Assembly: GCA_945865325.1 (NCBI GenBank)
Contig: CAMBFA010000007.1
Span: 1 to 52,950 of the forward strand
Length of the DNA stretch: 52,950 nt
Reading direction: 5' to 3'
Source: Candidatus Kuenenia stuttgartensis
GTDB lineage: Bacteria > Planctomycetota > Planctomycetia > Pirellulales > UBA1268
Every line of letters begins with the position of its first letter. Position 1 is the first letter of the stretch. Below, in pieces: positions 25,214 to 33,845 of this stretch. Under the pieces are notes generated by a model. It had not been told where the DNA came from, ran no database searches, and saw nothing but the letters and a program-made list of their open reading frames with translations. A program made the translations under genes and the position numbers.

Positions 25214-26557
25214 ATGCCCGCTACCGTCGACGTCCGCGATCTGTTCACCGGCACCGGCTCGTTCGGCCCGAGCGAAATCGCCGGTTTGATCGGGCTTCTC
25301 GGCAGTGATCCGGCCACCCACCGGGATCTCCGCGGGGCCGTCAAGGAGCTCGATGGACAGGAGGATCGCAGTCCGGCGTCGAGTGTCCGACTCGGTGTGG
25401 GGCAGTACCTCCTCGGTCGCTGGAAAGACGCGGTCCAGACGCTCAAGTCGGCCGACGGCGGCGCGGTCGCCCACTACTATCAAGCCCGGTCGCTCCTCGC
25501 GTTGGCGATGGCGGGCGATCACTCCCCCGACCTCCTCACGCGGGCTAGCGATGCGTTCGCGGCCGCCCAAAAAGGAGGCTATGACATCACCGCCTGCGGC
25601 GTGGGAGCATCCGAGGCGAAGCGTTTGGCCGGCCATTCGAAGGAGGCCGAGACGTCCCTTGCCAAACTCGGCCCGACCGCGGAATCCTCGGCTGATTTCT
25701 GGGCCCAAAAGGCGACGATTGCGGCCGATCTCGGCCTCCCGCTGGCGGACACGATGGTCGCGCTCGAGAAGGCGCTCGCCCTCGATCCGGGGCATCCCGC
25801 CGCCCTGTTTGCGATGGGCGTGATCAACGACCGGGTTGGCAACGACGATGAGGCCAAGGCCTGCTACGAGCGGGCTGTGCAGCGCTATCCGGCGACCGTC
25901 GGAGCGCTGATGAACCTCGGTATCCTCTACGAGGACCGCGACGACTTCATCAACGCCCAGCAGTGCTACAAGCGGATCCTCCAGGTCTATCCCGATCACC
26001 CACGGGCCCGGTTGTTCCTCAAGGATTCCTCAGCCTCCGGCAACCTCCAACTCGACGATCAGGATCAAAAGCAGCGTGATCGTCTCGATCATATTCTCGC
26101 CCTCCCCGTCAGCGATTTCGAACTCTCGGTGCGGAGCCGAAACTGCCTCCAGAAGATGGGGATCGCGACCCTCGGCGATCTTGCCCGCACGACCGAGGCG
26201 GAGATCCTCGAGAGCAAGAACTTCGGCGAAACGAGCCTGGTCGAAATCAAGGACATGCTCGCCACAAAGGGGCTGACCCTTGGCCAGTTGGCAACGGCGA
26301 CGGCGACCGAGGAGACGGTCTACGAACCCGAGGCCCCTTCGGCGGATGATCAGGAGATCCATTCCCTCCCGATCACCGAACTGTCTCTCTCCGTGCGGGC
26401 CCGGAAGTGCACGACGAAACTGGGGATCGGTACCATCGGTGAATTGATCCGCCGGACGGCCGAGGATCTCATGGAGTGCAAGAACTTCGGTGTCACGAGC
26501 CTGAATGAGGTCCGTGAGAAGCTCACCGAGCGGGGGCTGAAGCTCCGCGGCGACTGA
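25214..26557 (+). CDS. TPR protein with two RNA polymerase alpha-CTD-like domains
   Basis: 447 residues. The first 280 are helical with clear TPR units at about 178-275 (HPAALFAMGVINDRVGNDDEAKACYERAV and the next repeat). Two domains related to the C-terminal domain of RNA polymerase alpha follow. The first (about 290-350, LSVRSRNCLQKMGIATLGDLARTTEAEIL...KNFGETSLVEIKD) keeps the Arg, Asn, Gly and Ser that match DNA-contacting R265, N268, G296 and S299 of E. coli alpha. In the second (about 384-445, LSVRARKCTTKLG...KNFGVTSLNEV) the Asn is Lys. It could bind UP-element-like DNA or activators and recruit partners through the TPRs. Such proteins are known from planctomycetes but not functionally defined. 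GAAAGG precedes the ATG. Confidence 0.85.
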   Translation: MPATVDVRDLFTGTGSFGPSEIAGLIGLLGSDPATHRDLRGAVKELDGQEDRSPASSVRLGVGQYLLGRWKDAVQTLKSADGGAVAHYYQARSLLALAMAGDHSPDLLTRASDAFAAAQKGGYDITACGVGASEAKRLAGHSKEAETSLAKLGPTAESSADFWAQKATIAADLGLPLADTMVALEKALALDPGHPAALFAMGVINDRVGNDDEAKACYERAVQRYPATVGALMNLGILYEDRDDFINAQQCYKRILQVYPDHPRARLFLKDSSASGNLQLDDQDQKQRDRLDHILALPVSDFELSVRSRNCLQKMGIATLGDLARTTEAEILESKNFGETSLVEIKDMLATKGLTLGQLATATATEETVYEPEAPSADDQEIHSLPITELSLSVRARKCTTKLGIGTIGELIRRTAEDLMECKNFGVTSLNEVREKLTERGLKLRGD

Positions 26558-26792
26558 TCGCCCGGTGGCATTGCTAGAGCCCCCCCCTCGAGAGTGATCC
26601 GAATGGCGGTTGGTGGCCGTGCGTGCCGCGTGCCCCTCTGGTCTGTCCGGTCGAATCGCGATTCGGAAGAGGGACGACTTTCGGCCGATCGACGCGAAAA
26701 ACACCCCTCAAGGGGGGATCTTCATTTGCGTTAAGGTTTCGTTGTCGGTACCGTGGAAGGGTTGGACATCGACCATTTCCCGGGGAAAATCC

Positions 26793-27902
26793 GTGACAGC
26801 CGCGAGTCTGAAGCAGAAGCCGGTTCGTGATCTGGCCCGCTTGGCCAAGCAGCATGGTGTGGCTGGCTGGCACGCCATGAGGAAGGATCAACTGATCCGT
26901 GCGCTGGTGCGCAAGGCCCGGGCCCGTCAACCGGTTCCGGCCGCGGCGATGCGTCCGAAGGTCGCGCCGACCCGCCCGACGCCCGCCGAAACGGCGCCGG
27001 CCCGGGACGTAGCCGTGGCGCTGCGGATCCAAGAGGCCAGGGCACGGATCGCCAAGGCGAAGATGCTCGCCACGAGGCCCGAGAATGGTCGTTCGGCAGC
27101 CTCGATGCGCGACCGGATCGTTGTCATGGTGCGTGGGCCCCACTGGCTCCACGCCTTCTGGGAGATCAACTCGGCAAGCATCGTCCGCGCCCAGGCGGCC
27201 CTCGGCCAGGAATGGCATGCGGCCCGCCCGGTGCTCCGGGTCCTCCAACTCGAGAATGCCCTCCAGGCTTCTCCTTCGGAACGGGTTGTCCGCACGATTG
27301 AGATCCATGGCGGGGTGAAGAACTGGTTCGTCGACATCCGCGAGCCGATGCGCTGTCGACTCGAGATCGGGTATCAGGCCCCCCAGGGGAAGTTCCAGGC
27401 CCTGGCCCGCTCCAACGCCGTGACCGTTCCGGCCAACTCGCAGGCCGACACCCTCGACACCCACTGGGGGGACATCGCCGCCGATTGCGAGAAGATCTAC
27501 GCGATGAGCGGTGGCTTCTCCCCCGAGCACTCGAGTACCGACCTCCAAGAGCTCTTCGAGGAGAAACTGCGGCGACCGATCGGTCCGCCGGCGCAGCGCT
27601 CGTCGGCGGTCGATGGCGAGTTCGCAGTCGAGCCATCGAGCGACTTCCAGATCCAGGTCGATGCCGAGATGATCGTCTACGGGGCGACCCAGCCGGGGGC
27701 CTACGTGACGCTCCAGGGGGAACCGGTCAAAGTCGGGCCGGACGGCACCTTCCGCGTCCGCGTCGACCTGCCGAACAAGCGGCAGGTCCTCCCGATCATC
27801 GCCAGCAATCCCAACGGCGTGGAACGCCAGACTGTGGTGATCGCGGTCGAACGAAACACAAAAACGATGGAGGCGGTTGGCCGGGACATGGCCGACGCCT
27901 GA
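26793..27902 (+). CDS. DUF4912 protein with Rho N-terminal-like domain
   Basis: 369 residues from GTG 26793, preceded by GGGGA at a good distance. Longer in-frame starts exist (TTG 26610), but the extra sequence looks non-coding. Residues about 5-40 (LKQKPVRDLARLAKQHGVAGWHAMRKDQLIRALVRKA) match the Rho N-terminal/SAP-like helix-extended-loop-helix that binds nucleic acid. A basic Ala/Pro linker follows, then DUF4912 at about 105-235 (DRIVVMVRGPHWLHAFWEIN is its opening signature). The C-terminus (about 285-350) has a strand-rich Gly/Pro segment (MIVYGATQPGAYVTLQGEPVKVGPDGTF). The function of DUF4912 is unknown. It follows the alpha-CTD gene on the same strand with a 235-nt gap that I read as leader sequence. 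Confidence 0.82.
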   Translation: MTAASLKQKPVRDLARLAKQHGVAGWHAMRKDQLIRALVRKARARQPVPAAAMRPKVAPTRPTPAETAPARDVAVALRIQEARARIAKAKMLATRPENGRSAASMRDRIVVMVRGPHWLHAFWEINSASIVRAQAALGQEWHAARPVLRVLQLENALQASPSERVVRTIEIHGGVKNWFVDIREPMRCRLEIGYQAPQGKFQALARSNAVTVPANSQADTLDTHWGDIAADCEKIYAMSGGFSPEHSSTDLQELFEEKLRRPIGPPAQRSSAVDGEFAVEPSSDFQIQVDAEMIVYGATQPGAYVTLQGEPVKVGPDGTFRVRVDLPNKRQVLPIIASNPNGVERQTVVIAVERNTKTMEAVGRDMADA

Positions 27903-28194
27903 CTCCGGCGTGTATGATGTGACCACCAGGCAGGCCATGCCCGCGGATTCCTCCGCGCGGCAGGGAAACCTGGGGCGATGGGTTTTCTGCCATGTTCGTG
28001 CTGCTGTCACACCATGCCGGTGAGCTCTTACCGAGGCTCGTTGGGGGCTGATGAATTGTCCCGGCCGCAGGCCATGCCGGAGACCGTCGGTTCGCCGGCG
28101 GTCGCCCGGATCTCCCGCCCCGGGGTCCAAGGCTCCCTCCTTTTTATCAACGAGCTCTCCGCATCCCAGACACCACGGCATTGCGGTGGAAAAC
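27903..28194. other. Intergenic region with hairpins and a 12-nt direct repeat
   Basis: No protein gene is credible here. On the plus strand a stem formed by CGCGGA/TCCGCG with flanking CCAGG/CCTGG lies at about 27925-27972, and GGCGATGG/CCATGCC pair at about 27973-28018. GCAGGCCATGCC occurs exactly twice (27930-27941, 28067-28078). A -10-like TATGAT is at 27913-27918 without a good -35. It separates two genes that point toward each other, so it may hold their terminators or a small RNA. Confidence 0.35.
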
Positions 28195-30177
28195 TCATCG
28201 CCCCGGGCTTCCGCCCCGCTTCTTCGACTCCCTCGCCAGCCAGCCCTCGAAGACGACCGTTGGGGTTCCCTGAAATACCGTCTCAAAGGCCTCCCCGAAA
28301 GGCACCTCGGCCTCGAGTTTTCCGAGGACCCCCTTGAGACGACTCCCCCCCCCTGAAGCAGCGGAGAGGAACGCCCCGCCCACGAGGGCGTCGTCGGCCG
28401 GTCCAGCCGTCCCGTCGACGACGGCGGCGGGACGGCGCATCTGCTGGAGCCGTTCGTTGGCTTGAACGCGCCAGGCCTTCACCAGCGCCGACTTCGGCTC
28501 CACTTTCATGGCGACGGCGCGGCCAGCGCTCACCGCGAACCAGTCGGGGGTGCCGCGGGCGAGGAACGCGGCAGCGGCGAGCTCCGCGGCGATCGCCGCC
28601 GTCGCGTCGGCCCGGGCAGCGGTGGAATCGACCACGGGGGCGATGAGGGCACCGTAGACCACGTCGCCGTTGACACCCGCCTTTCCGAAAAGCCCCTTGG
28701 GACGCTCGTCCCCGAGGACGTTGATCCAAAAGTCGGAATAGTCATAGGGCTTGTCGAAAACCATGAGGACAATCCCCCCCTTCGCCAACGGGCGGCCGCC
28801 GGTTCCGAGGGTCTCGGCAACGTCTTCCATCGCCTTTTCGGCCAGATCGGCCAAACTCTCGAGGCTCGCCTCGGGAAGGTTGCCGACGAGACGGAGATCC
28901 CCGCGGGTGATGCGCGTCGGCTCCTCGTCGGCGATCGCCCGCCGCCAGATGCCGTCGGCGGCCTCGAAGCGGGCCGCGAGCAAGTCGGCGTGGGAGAGGC
29001 TACGGGCCCGACCGGCGGCGGCCACGGTCGTCAACGGCGTCTGGGCCGTGAGGAGGTCGAGCTTCATCCCCTGATCGATCCACTTCTCGATCGTCGCGAC
29101 CACCTCCGCGGAGAGCGGTGGCTTTCCGAGGGGCATCGGCTGCCCTTCGATGTCGCGCCCCTTGAGCTTCCGCACCAGCAGGCTCGCGCCCCCTTCGCCG
29201 GCGACGATCGGAGCGCCAGTGGCGCCGCCCCGGAGGAGTGATTCCAGGGTCACCATGGAGAGATTTCCGTCGGGCTGCATCGCGTCGTGGCAGCCGGAGC
29301 ACTGCTTCACCAGGACCGGCGCGACGTCGAAGGCGAACGATACGTCCCCCGGTTCGAGCTTCACCGCGCCGGTAGGGACGGGTGTCGTCGCGGCCCCGCC
29401 GGGTGCCCCGGGATTCTGCAACGCCACGAGCGGATCGGCGCCGTCGAACATCGCCCCCTCGTCGATCCAGGTCACCAGCAGCGCACACTCCTCGGGCGAC
29501 ACCTTCCCGCCGCCGCGCGGCATGTCGCCGGTGCGGATCACTTCGACGAGCCGGCTGTCGGCCCCGGCTCCCTTTTGCACCATCCCGGTCTTCATGAGGG
29601 TGTCGAAGGAGGTGAACTGGAACTCCCCGCGGCGGCCGGCGACGTGACACCCCCCGCAGTGGCGCAGGAGGATCGGCGCCACCTCTTCGACGAAGCTCAC
29701 CCCTGGGGCGGCGGCGTCCTTGGCGCCGGGGTTGGCCGGCCTTCCCACCCCCCTCTTCCTCACCGTCCCGGCCGGTCCCCTCGCCGACTTCGCCGTGGAA
29801 TCCCCCTTCGGCTTGGCCGCCGCCCGCGGCAGCGAGGGGAGCTCGATGCTATCGACATCGACCCCCTGGAGCTCGAGATCGTCCCGCAGCCCCCGGGCCC
29901 GATCGAGCAAGCCGCGGGCCGCCGCCACCGGCGGCTCTCCGCCGACCAGCGCCGACAGCGCATCGACCGCCGTCACGAACCGATCGCGGGCCGCCTGGGG
30001 ACGGTCGGCGTCGAGGTCTTCACGCACGCCATCGAGGAGAACTTTCACCGCCGCTGCCGTCGGCGGGTCTTGCCCGCGGCCAGTCTCCCCGCTGACAACC
30101 AACAGCGCCAGGAGCATCACGGGCAACCATCTGCTTCCGGAGATGTGCGGAACCGAAACCTCGCCTCGACCGATCAT
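28195..30177 (-). CDS. Secreted planctomycete-type cytochrome c with two haem sites
   Basis: 660 residues from ATG 30177, which overlaps the zinc-ribbon stop by 4 nt; upstream codons in the same frame run through the neighbour and are rejected. A signal peptide at about 14-36 (WLPVMLLALLVVSGETGRGQ) is followed by a helical region, then two cytochrome domains with CGGCH at 174-178 and CSGCH at 293-297. Each is followed by a DMPRGGGKVSPEE or QPMPLGKPPLSAE segment, typical of planctomycete cytochrome c domains, which supply the Met ligand. The C-terminal 300 residues form an alpha/beta domain of unknown function. ResB/CcsA would attach haem. No SCO-type dehydrogenase or sulfatase partner lies next to it. 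Confidence 0.85.
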   Translation of the reverse strand: MIGRGEVSVPHISGSRWLPVMLLALLVVSGETGRGQDPPTAAAVKVLLDGVREDLDADRPQAARDRFVTAVDALSALVGGEPPVAAARGLLDRARGLRDDLELQGVDVDSIELPSLPRAAAKPKGDSTAKSARGPAGTVRKRGVGRPANPGAKDAAAPGVSFVEEVAPILLRHCGGCHVAGRRGEFQFTSFDTLMKTGMVQKGAGADSRLVEVIRTGDMPRGGGKVSPEECALLVTWIDEGAMFDGADPLVALQNPGAPGGAATTPVPTGAVKLEPGDVSFAFDVAPVLVKQCSGCHDAMQPDGNLSMVTLESLLRGGATGAPIVAGEGGASLLVRKLKGRDIEGQPMPLGKPPLSAEVVATIEKWIDQGMKLDLLTAQTPLTTVAAAGRARSLSHADLLAARFEAADGIWRRAIADEEPTRITRGDLRLVGNLPEASLESLADLAEKAMEDVAETLGTGGRPLAKGGIVLMVFDKPYDYSDFWINVLGDERPKGLFGKAGVNGDVVYGALIAPVVDSTAARADATAAIAAELAAAAFLARGTPDWFAVSAGRAVAMKVEPKSALVKAWRVQANERLQQMRRPAAVVDGTAGPADDALVGGAFLSAASGGGSRLKGVLGKLEAEVPFGEAFETVFQGTPTVVFEGWLARESKKRGGSPGR

Positions 30178-30596
30178 GATCCGCCTCCCCTCGACGCCCA
30201 CCAGATCCCGGCGAGAAACGCCCCCGCGCTGACCAGCAACAGCCCGACGCCAAAAGCATACGGAACCCAGTCCGGAAGGGTCACCGTCCGTCGCCGCTGC
30301 ACGCCTGCGGATTTGGGGGTCCGCTTCCCGCGACCCCGCTTCCCACGGCTCCGGGCAGGAGCGCCGACCTTGATTGTGAACGGCGCGGCACGGAACGGTT
30401 CGTCCCTGTCCGGGACCAGATCTTCGAGCGACTTCTCGACCGCCGCCCCCTCGAACGACGTGACAATGCCCCCGGCAGCCTCGGCCGGCACCATCACCCG
30501 CGTCTCGCACCGGGGGCAGACGATCGAGGTCCCGTGCCACCGCTCCGGGACGTAGAGCTTCGAACGGCATCCCGTACAGCGGAACTTGATCGGCAT
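30174..30596 (-). CDS. Zinc-ribbon protein with one membrane helix
   Basis: 140 residues. The N-terminus has CTGC (8-11) and CPRC (about 27-30) separated by 15 residues, a zinc ribbon similar to small MJ0042-type ribbons (IKFRCTGCRSKLYVPERWHGTSIVCPRC). A Lys/Arg-rich linker (about 82-105) leads to one membrane helix at about 112-134. A strong GGAGGG lies upstream of ATG 30596. The ribbon is probably cytoplasmic and tethered to the membrane. The stop overlaps the cytochrome start, so the two are co-translated. Function unknown. Confidence 0.78.
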   Translation of the reverse strand: MPIKFRCTGCRSKLYVPERWHGTSIVCPRCETRVMVPAEAAGGIVTSFEGAAVEKSLEDLVPDRDEPFRAAPFTIKVGAPARSRGKRGRGKRTPKSAGVQRRRTVTLPDWVPYAFGVGLLLVSAGAFLAGIWWASRGGGS

Positions 30597-30619
30597 CGCT
30601 CGCCCTCCACCGGGGAAGA

Positions 30620-31027
30620 TCAGCCCGGCCGCGGGTCATGCCGGGGGGGAGGCCCGTCGTCACCGCTCCCGTCCCCACTTGATTCGCCGTGCGTTGACGG
30701 CCAGCCGCCGTCACGCCGCCGCCGCCCGGGGCGTCGGCTATCGTGCCGCTGCCGATGGCGGGAGGGGGGGCCGCACCGTCGTCCCCCACGCTCCGCGGCG
30801 AGCGCTGCAAGGCCCGCCAGGACCGACGTCGCCACCACCGCCAAGAGCCAGACCACGGCCGCTAGGAGGACCGCGCGCCAACACAACCGCGCGCCCCCCT
30901 CGTCGCCGAGGGCGGCGAGCAGGGCCGCCAGTCCGCTCACCACCGTTAGCAGGATCGGCAGGAGGAGCACGAGGACGATCCCCCACGAGAGCGCCCGTCG
31001 CACGAAGTCGCCCATCGGCCCTCGCAT
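30620..31027 (-). CDS. Small membrane protein, hypothetical
   Basis: 135 residues from ATG 31027, with AGAGAGG upstream; ATG 31015 is an alternative. Two hydrophobic helices lie at about 13-37 (GIVLVLLLPILLTVVSGLAALLAAL) and 45-70 (WRAVLLAAVVWLLAVVATSVLAGLAALAA), followed by a charged, disordered Arg/Gly/Asp-rich tail. I do not recognise the family. It lies 23 nt upstream of the zinc-ribbon gene and is probably co-transcribed with it. The tail composition means the true stop could be an artefact of high GC, so I am only moderately sure. Confidence 0.5.
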   Translation of the reverse strand: MRGPMGDFVRRALSWGIVLVLLLPILLTVVSGLAALLAALGDEGGARLCWRAVLLAAVVWLLAVVATSVLAGLAALAAERGGRRCGPPSRHRQRHDSRRPGRRRRDGGWPSTHGESSGDGSGDDGPPPRHDPRPG

Positions 31028-31250
31028 CGGGTTGGAATCCTCTCTGCTGGTGTGGGAAAGCGAGCGGGCGAACACCGCACGAGCCGCTCGACTGGCGCCC
31101 CCGCTGCATCTGGCCTCTCGGAAGTGTACCGTTCCCGGAGCCCGACGGCGCCCTCCGCCCGGCCCGAAGGCTGGGGCGGTCGGCAAGGCGGAGTGGCCGC
31201 ACCCGCCGCGGCGGCCAGGGGCGACATGGATGACTTCCTCTCCCTCACGA

Positions 31251-31256
31251 TAAACT
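31251..31256 (+). promoter_or_regulatory. Possible -10 box for the secreted esterase gene
   Basis: TAAACT sits in an A/T-rich island (31248-31266) 54 nt before the start codon. The -35 is not clear. A GGAGG ribosome site lies at the expected distance from ATG 31311. Confidence 0.3.
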
Positions 31257-31310
31257 TAATTTTTCGCTGGCGGAGGATGCCAAGAGGACGGAGGTCACGG
31301 AGGACATTCG

Positions 31311-33782
31311 ATGGAAAGCCTGGCTTCTGTCCCCCCCACGCCGGCACCTCAGCATCGGCCAGTGGTGACTCACCCCCCCCTCAGGGCTGTCATCGGCGCG
31401 CTCGTTTCCGGCGCTCTGTTGGCCTCGTGGGCCGGCTCTGGCACCGCGCTGGCCGATCGGGTCGAGATGGCGGATGGCCGGACGCTCGAGGGACGCTTTG
31501 CGCTCGTTGCCGGAGTGGCCGTCGACCCGATCGCCGAGGCGACCAGCAGCCGGACGGCCGGCACCCCCGTACTCATGTGCGATGACGAATTGACGCGCAC
31601 GTTCGTCTCGCGGCGGCGCGTCGTCAGGGCGGAGGAGCTTCCGTTCGGCCGCCAACTCCAGCGGATCGAGATCCCGCAGCGCGTCGCGGAGAACGGCCGC
31701 CGCGTCGCCTCGATCGGCGGGATCCTCGCCGCCACGCCGTTCGACGAGTTCGGGCGCCGCATCCTCACCCTGGCGACGGCCTCCGGAAGGGTCGATGTCG
31801 TCCAGGGGATCACCGAGATCACCCCCCGCTGGACTCGGGTCGAGGCGGTCCTCACCGACAACCCGTTCCTCCTCGACATGCGCCTATCGACCGGATCGAT
31901 CCCCCGCGACCAGCTGCGCCTGGTGCTCGATCGACAGACCGATCCGGCGAGTTCGGAGGAGCGGCTGCGGATCGTGCGGTTGTTCCTCCAGGCGGAGCGT
32001 TACGAGGAGGCGCGGGGCGAGCTCGACGGTGTCATCGGTGACTTCCCCGCGCTGCAGAACCTCGCCGAAGAACGGCGGAGTCTGGGGGAACTGTCGGCCA
32101 GCCGGCTCCTCGACGAGGTCCGACTGCGCGGCAGGTCGGGCCAGGATGCCTTGGCGATGGAGATCCTCGAACGCTTCCCGGCCGACGAAGCCTCGGCCGA
32201 GACCATTGAGGCGATCCGGGAGGCCCGTGATGCCTACCGTGGGCGCCAGGCATCGGCCGGACGCCTGCTCGGGCTCCTCCAGGAGCGGTGTGACAGCCTC
32301 GAAGATGGCGGCACCCGCGACGCCGTCGCCGGGATCCTCGACGAGATTGGCGCGGAGATGACCTTCGCCACGCTCGATCGGCTTTCGGCGTTCGAGCGGA
32401 TGGGCACCGAACCCGACCTCGCCGCCGACCGGGCGCTGGCGATCGCGCTCTCCGGTTGGCTCCAGGGGGCCGCGGCGGCCGGCGAGAACCTGAAGCTCGC
32501 CCTCTCCGCCGCCCGCGTCCGCGATCTCCTCCGCGACTACCTCCGCGCGGACGACGCGGCGGCCCGCCAGGCCCTGCGGGAACGGGTGGCCGACGAGGAG
32601 GCGGGGGACGCGGCGACGATCGCGAGTTTGGCGCGTCAGATGCGCCCTCCCCTGGATCCCCCCGAGCCGACGGCCCCCGGGCTCCATGAGTTCGAATTTC
32701 CCGGTGCTGATGGACAGCCGGTGACCTGTCTCGTCCAAGTGCCCCCCGAGTATGACCCGCTGCGGCGTTACCCGACGGTCGTCTCGCTCCATGCTGCCTT
32801 CACGACGCCGGCCGACCAGATCACCTGGTGGGCGGGATCACCGGGGCCCGACGGCCGCCGGGTCGGTCAGGCGACCCGTCACGGCTGCATCGTCGTCGCG
32901 CCCCGTTGGACGGAGGAGGGGCAATCGACCTACGGCTACTCGGCCCGTGAGCATGCGGCCGTCCTCGGCAGCTTGCGGGAGGCGCAGCGACGATTCGCCA
33001 TCGACACTGACCGCGTCTTCCTCTCGGGCCACTCCCTCGGTGGCGACGCCGCCTGGGACATCGCCCTGGCCCATCCCGACCTGTGGGCGGGGCTGGTCGC
33101 GATCAATCCTGGCGCCGGCCGCTACGTGAATCACTATTGGCACAATGCCCGCACGCTGCCGATCTACGTCGTGGGGGGCGAGCTCGACAACGGCACCTTT
33201 GCCCGCAACGGCATGGACCTCGACCGCTACCTCGCCAAGGGCTTCGACACCACCTACGTCGAATACCGGGGCCGCGGCCACGAACATTTCGCCGACGAGA
33301 TTCTGCGGATCTTCGACTGGATGGAGCGCCGGAAACGGACGTTCCTCCCGACGACGATCGACACCGTCACGATGCGCCCGTGGGACAATTTCTTCTGGTG
33401 GGTGGAGCTCTCCGGAGCCCCCCCGAAGACCGTCGTCCTGCCGTCGCAGTGGCCGCCCGGTCAGGGGGTCAGGCCGTTCACGCTCGAAGCCAAGACCACG
33501 GCCACCAACGGGCTCATCGTCCACTGCGGGGCCGAGCGGGTCAGGGTGTGGCTCTCCCCCGACCTCGTCGACTTCACGCGGCCGGTGAATGTCAGCCTCG
33601 ATGGCAAGAAGCTGTGGCGCGACCCAGTTGACCCGGACGAGGGGGTGCTCCTGGAGGATCTGCGGACGCGTGGTGACCGACAGCACCCTTTTTGGGCCGT
33701 CCTCGAATCGACGCGGGGGCCGGCGACCGCGCCGTCGCTCCCTTCGCGCAAGGCAGGGAAGGAAGGGGTGGCGCCGCGCTGA
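31311..33782 (+). CDS. Secreted alpha/beta-hydrolase (PHB depolymerase/feruloyl esterase-like)
   Basis: 823 residues. A signal peptide (about 25-48, ending GTALADR) is followed by about 400 helical residues of unknown fold. The alpha/beta-hydrolase domain starts near 460 (FEFPGADGQPVTCLVQVPPEYDPLRRYPTVVSLHA). The nucleophile elbow is GHSLGG at about residue 572, after RFAIDTDRVFLS. A later GGELDNGTF and YRGRGHEHFADEILRIFDWM supply the Asp and His. The final 120 residues look like a strand-rich accessory domain. The family (esterase PHB, LpqC-like) hydrolyses polyesters or feruloyl esters; the real substrate is unknown. It is a single-gene unit divergent from the 30.6-31.0 kb gene. Confidence 0.8.
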   Translation: MESLASVPPTPAPQHRPVVTHPPLRAVIGALVSGALLASWAGSGTALADRVEMADGRTLEGRFALVAGVAVDPIAEATSSRTAGTPVLMCDDELTRTFVSRRRVVRAEELPFGRQLQRIEIPQRVAENGRRVASIGGILAATPFDEFGRRILTLATASGRVDVVQGITEITPRWTRVEAVLTDNPFLLDMRLSTGSIPRDQLRLVLDRQTDPASSEERLRIVRLFLQAERYEEARGELDGVIGDFPALQNLAEERRSLGELSASRLLDEVRLRGRSGQDALAMEILERFPADEASAETIEAIREARDAYRGRQASAGRLLGLLQERCDSLEDGGTRDAVAGILDEIGAEMTFATLDRLSAFERMGTEPDLAADRALAIALSGWLQGAAAAGENLKLALSAARVRDLLRDYLRADDAAARQALRERVADEEAGDAATIASLARQMRPPLDPPEPTAPGLHEFEFPGADGQPVTCLVQVPPEYDPLRRYPTVVSLHAAFTTPADQITWWAGSPGPDGRRVGQATRHGCIVVAPRWTEEGQSTYGYSAREHAAVLGSLREAQRRFAIDTDRVFLSGHSLGGDAAWDIALAHPDLWAGLVAINPGAGRYVNHYWHNARTLPIYVVGGELDNGTFARNGMDLDRYLAKGFDTTYVEYRGRGHEHFADEILRIFDWMERRKRTFLPTTIDTVTMRPWDNFFWWVELSGAPPKTVVLPSQWPPGQGVRPFTLEAKTTATNGLIVHCGAERVRVWLSPDLVDFTRPVNVSLDGKKLWRDPVDPDEGVLLEDLRTRGDRQHPFWAVLESTRGPATAPSLPSRKAGKEGVAPR

Positions 33783-33845
33783 CCACCCCGACGGCGGACG
33801 CCGTCGGAAAAAATCCCGACGGCGCCGTGGAGTCGATGGGCAGGC

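Noticed and set aside
28050-28065. CTGATGA core of a hammerhead ribozyme
   Set aside because: No GAAA box follows and the three stems cannot be drawn.
26574-28286. 570-residue minus-strand ORF
   Set aside because: It is antisense to the DUF4912 gene and its Arg/Gly/Asp-rich product shows no domain. It is a shadow frame.
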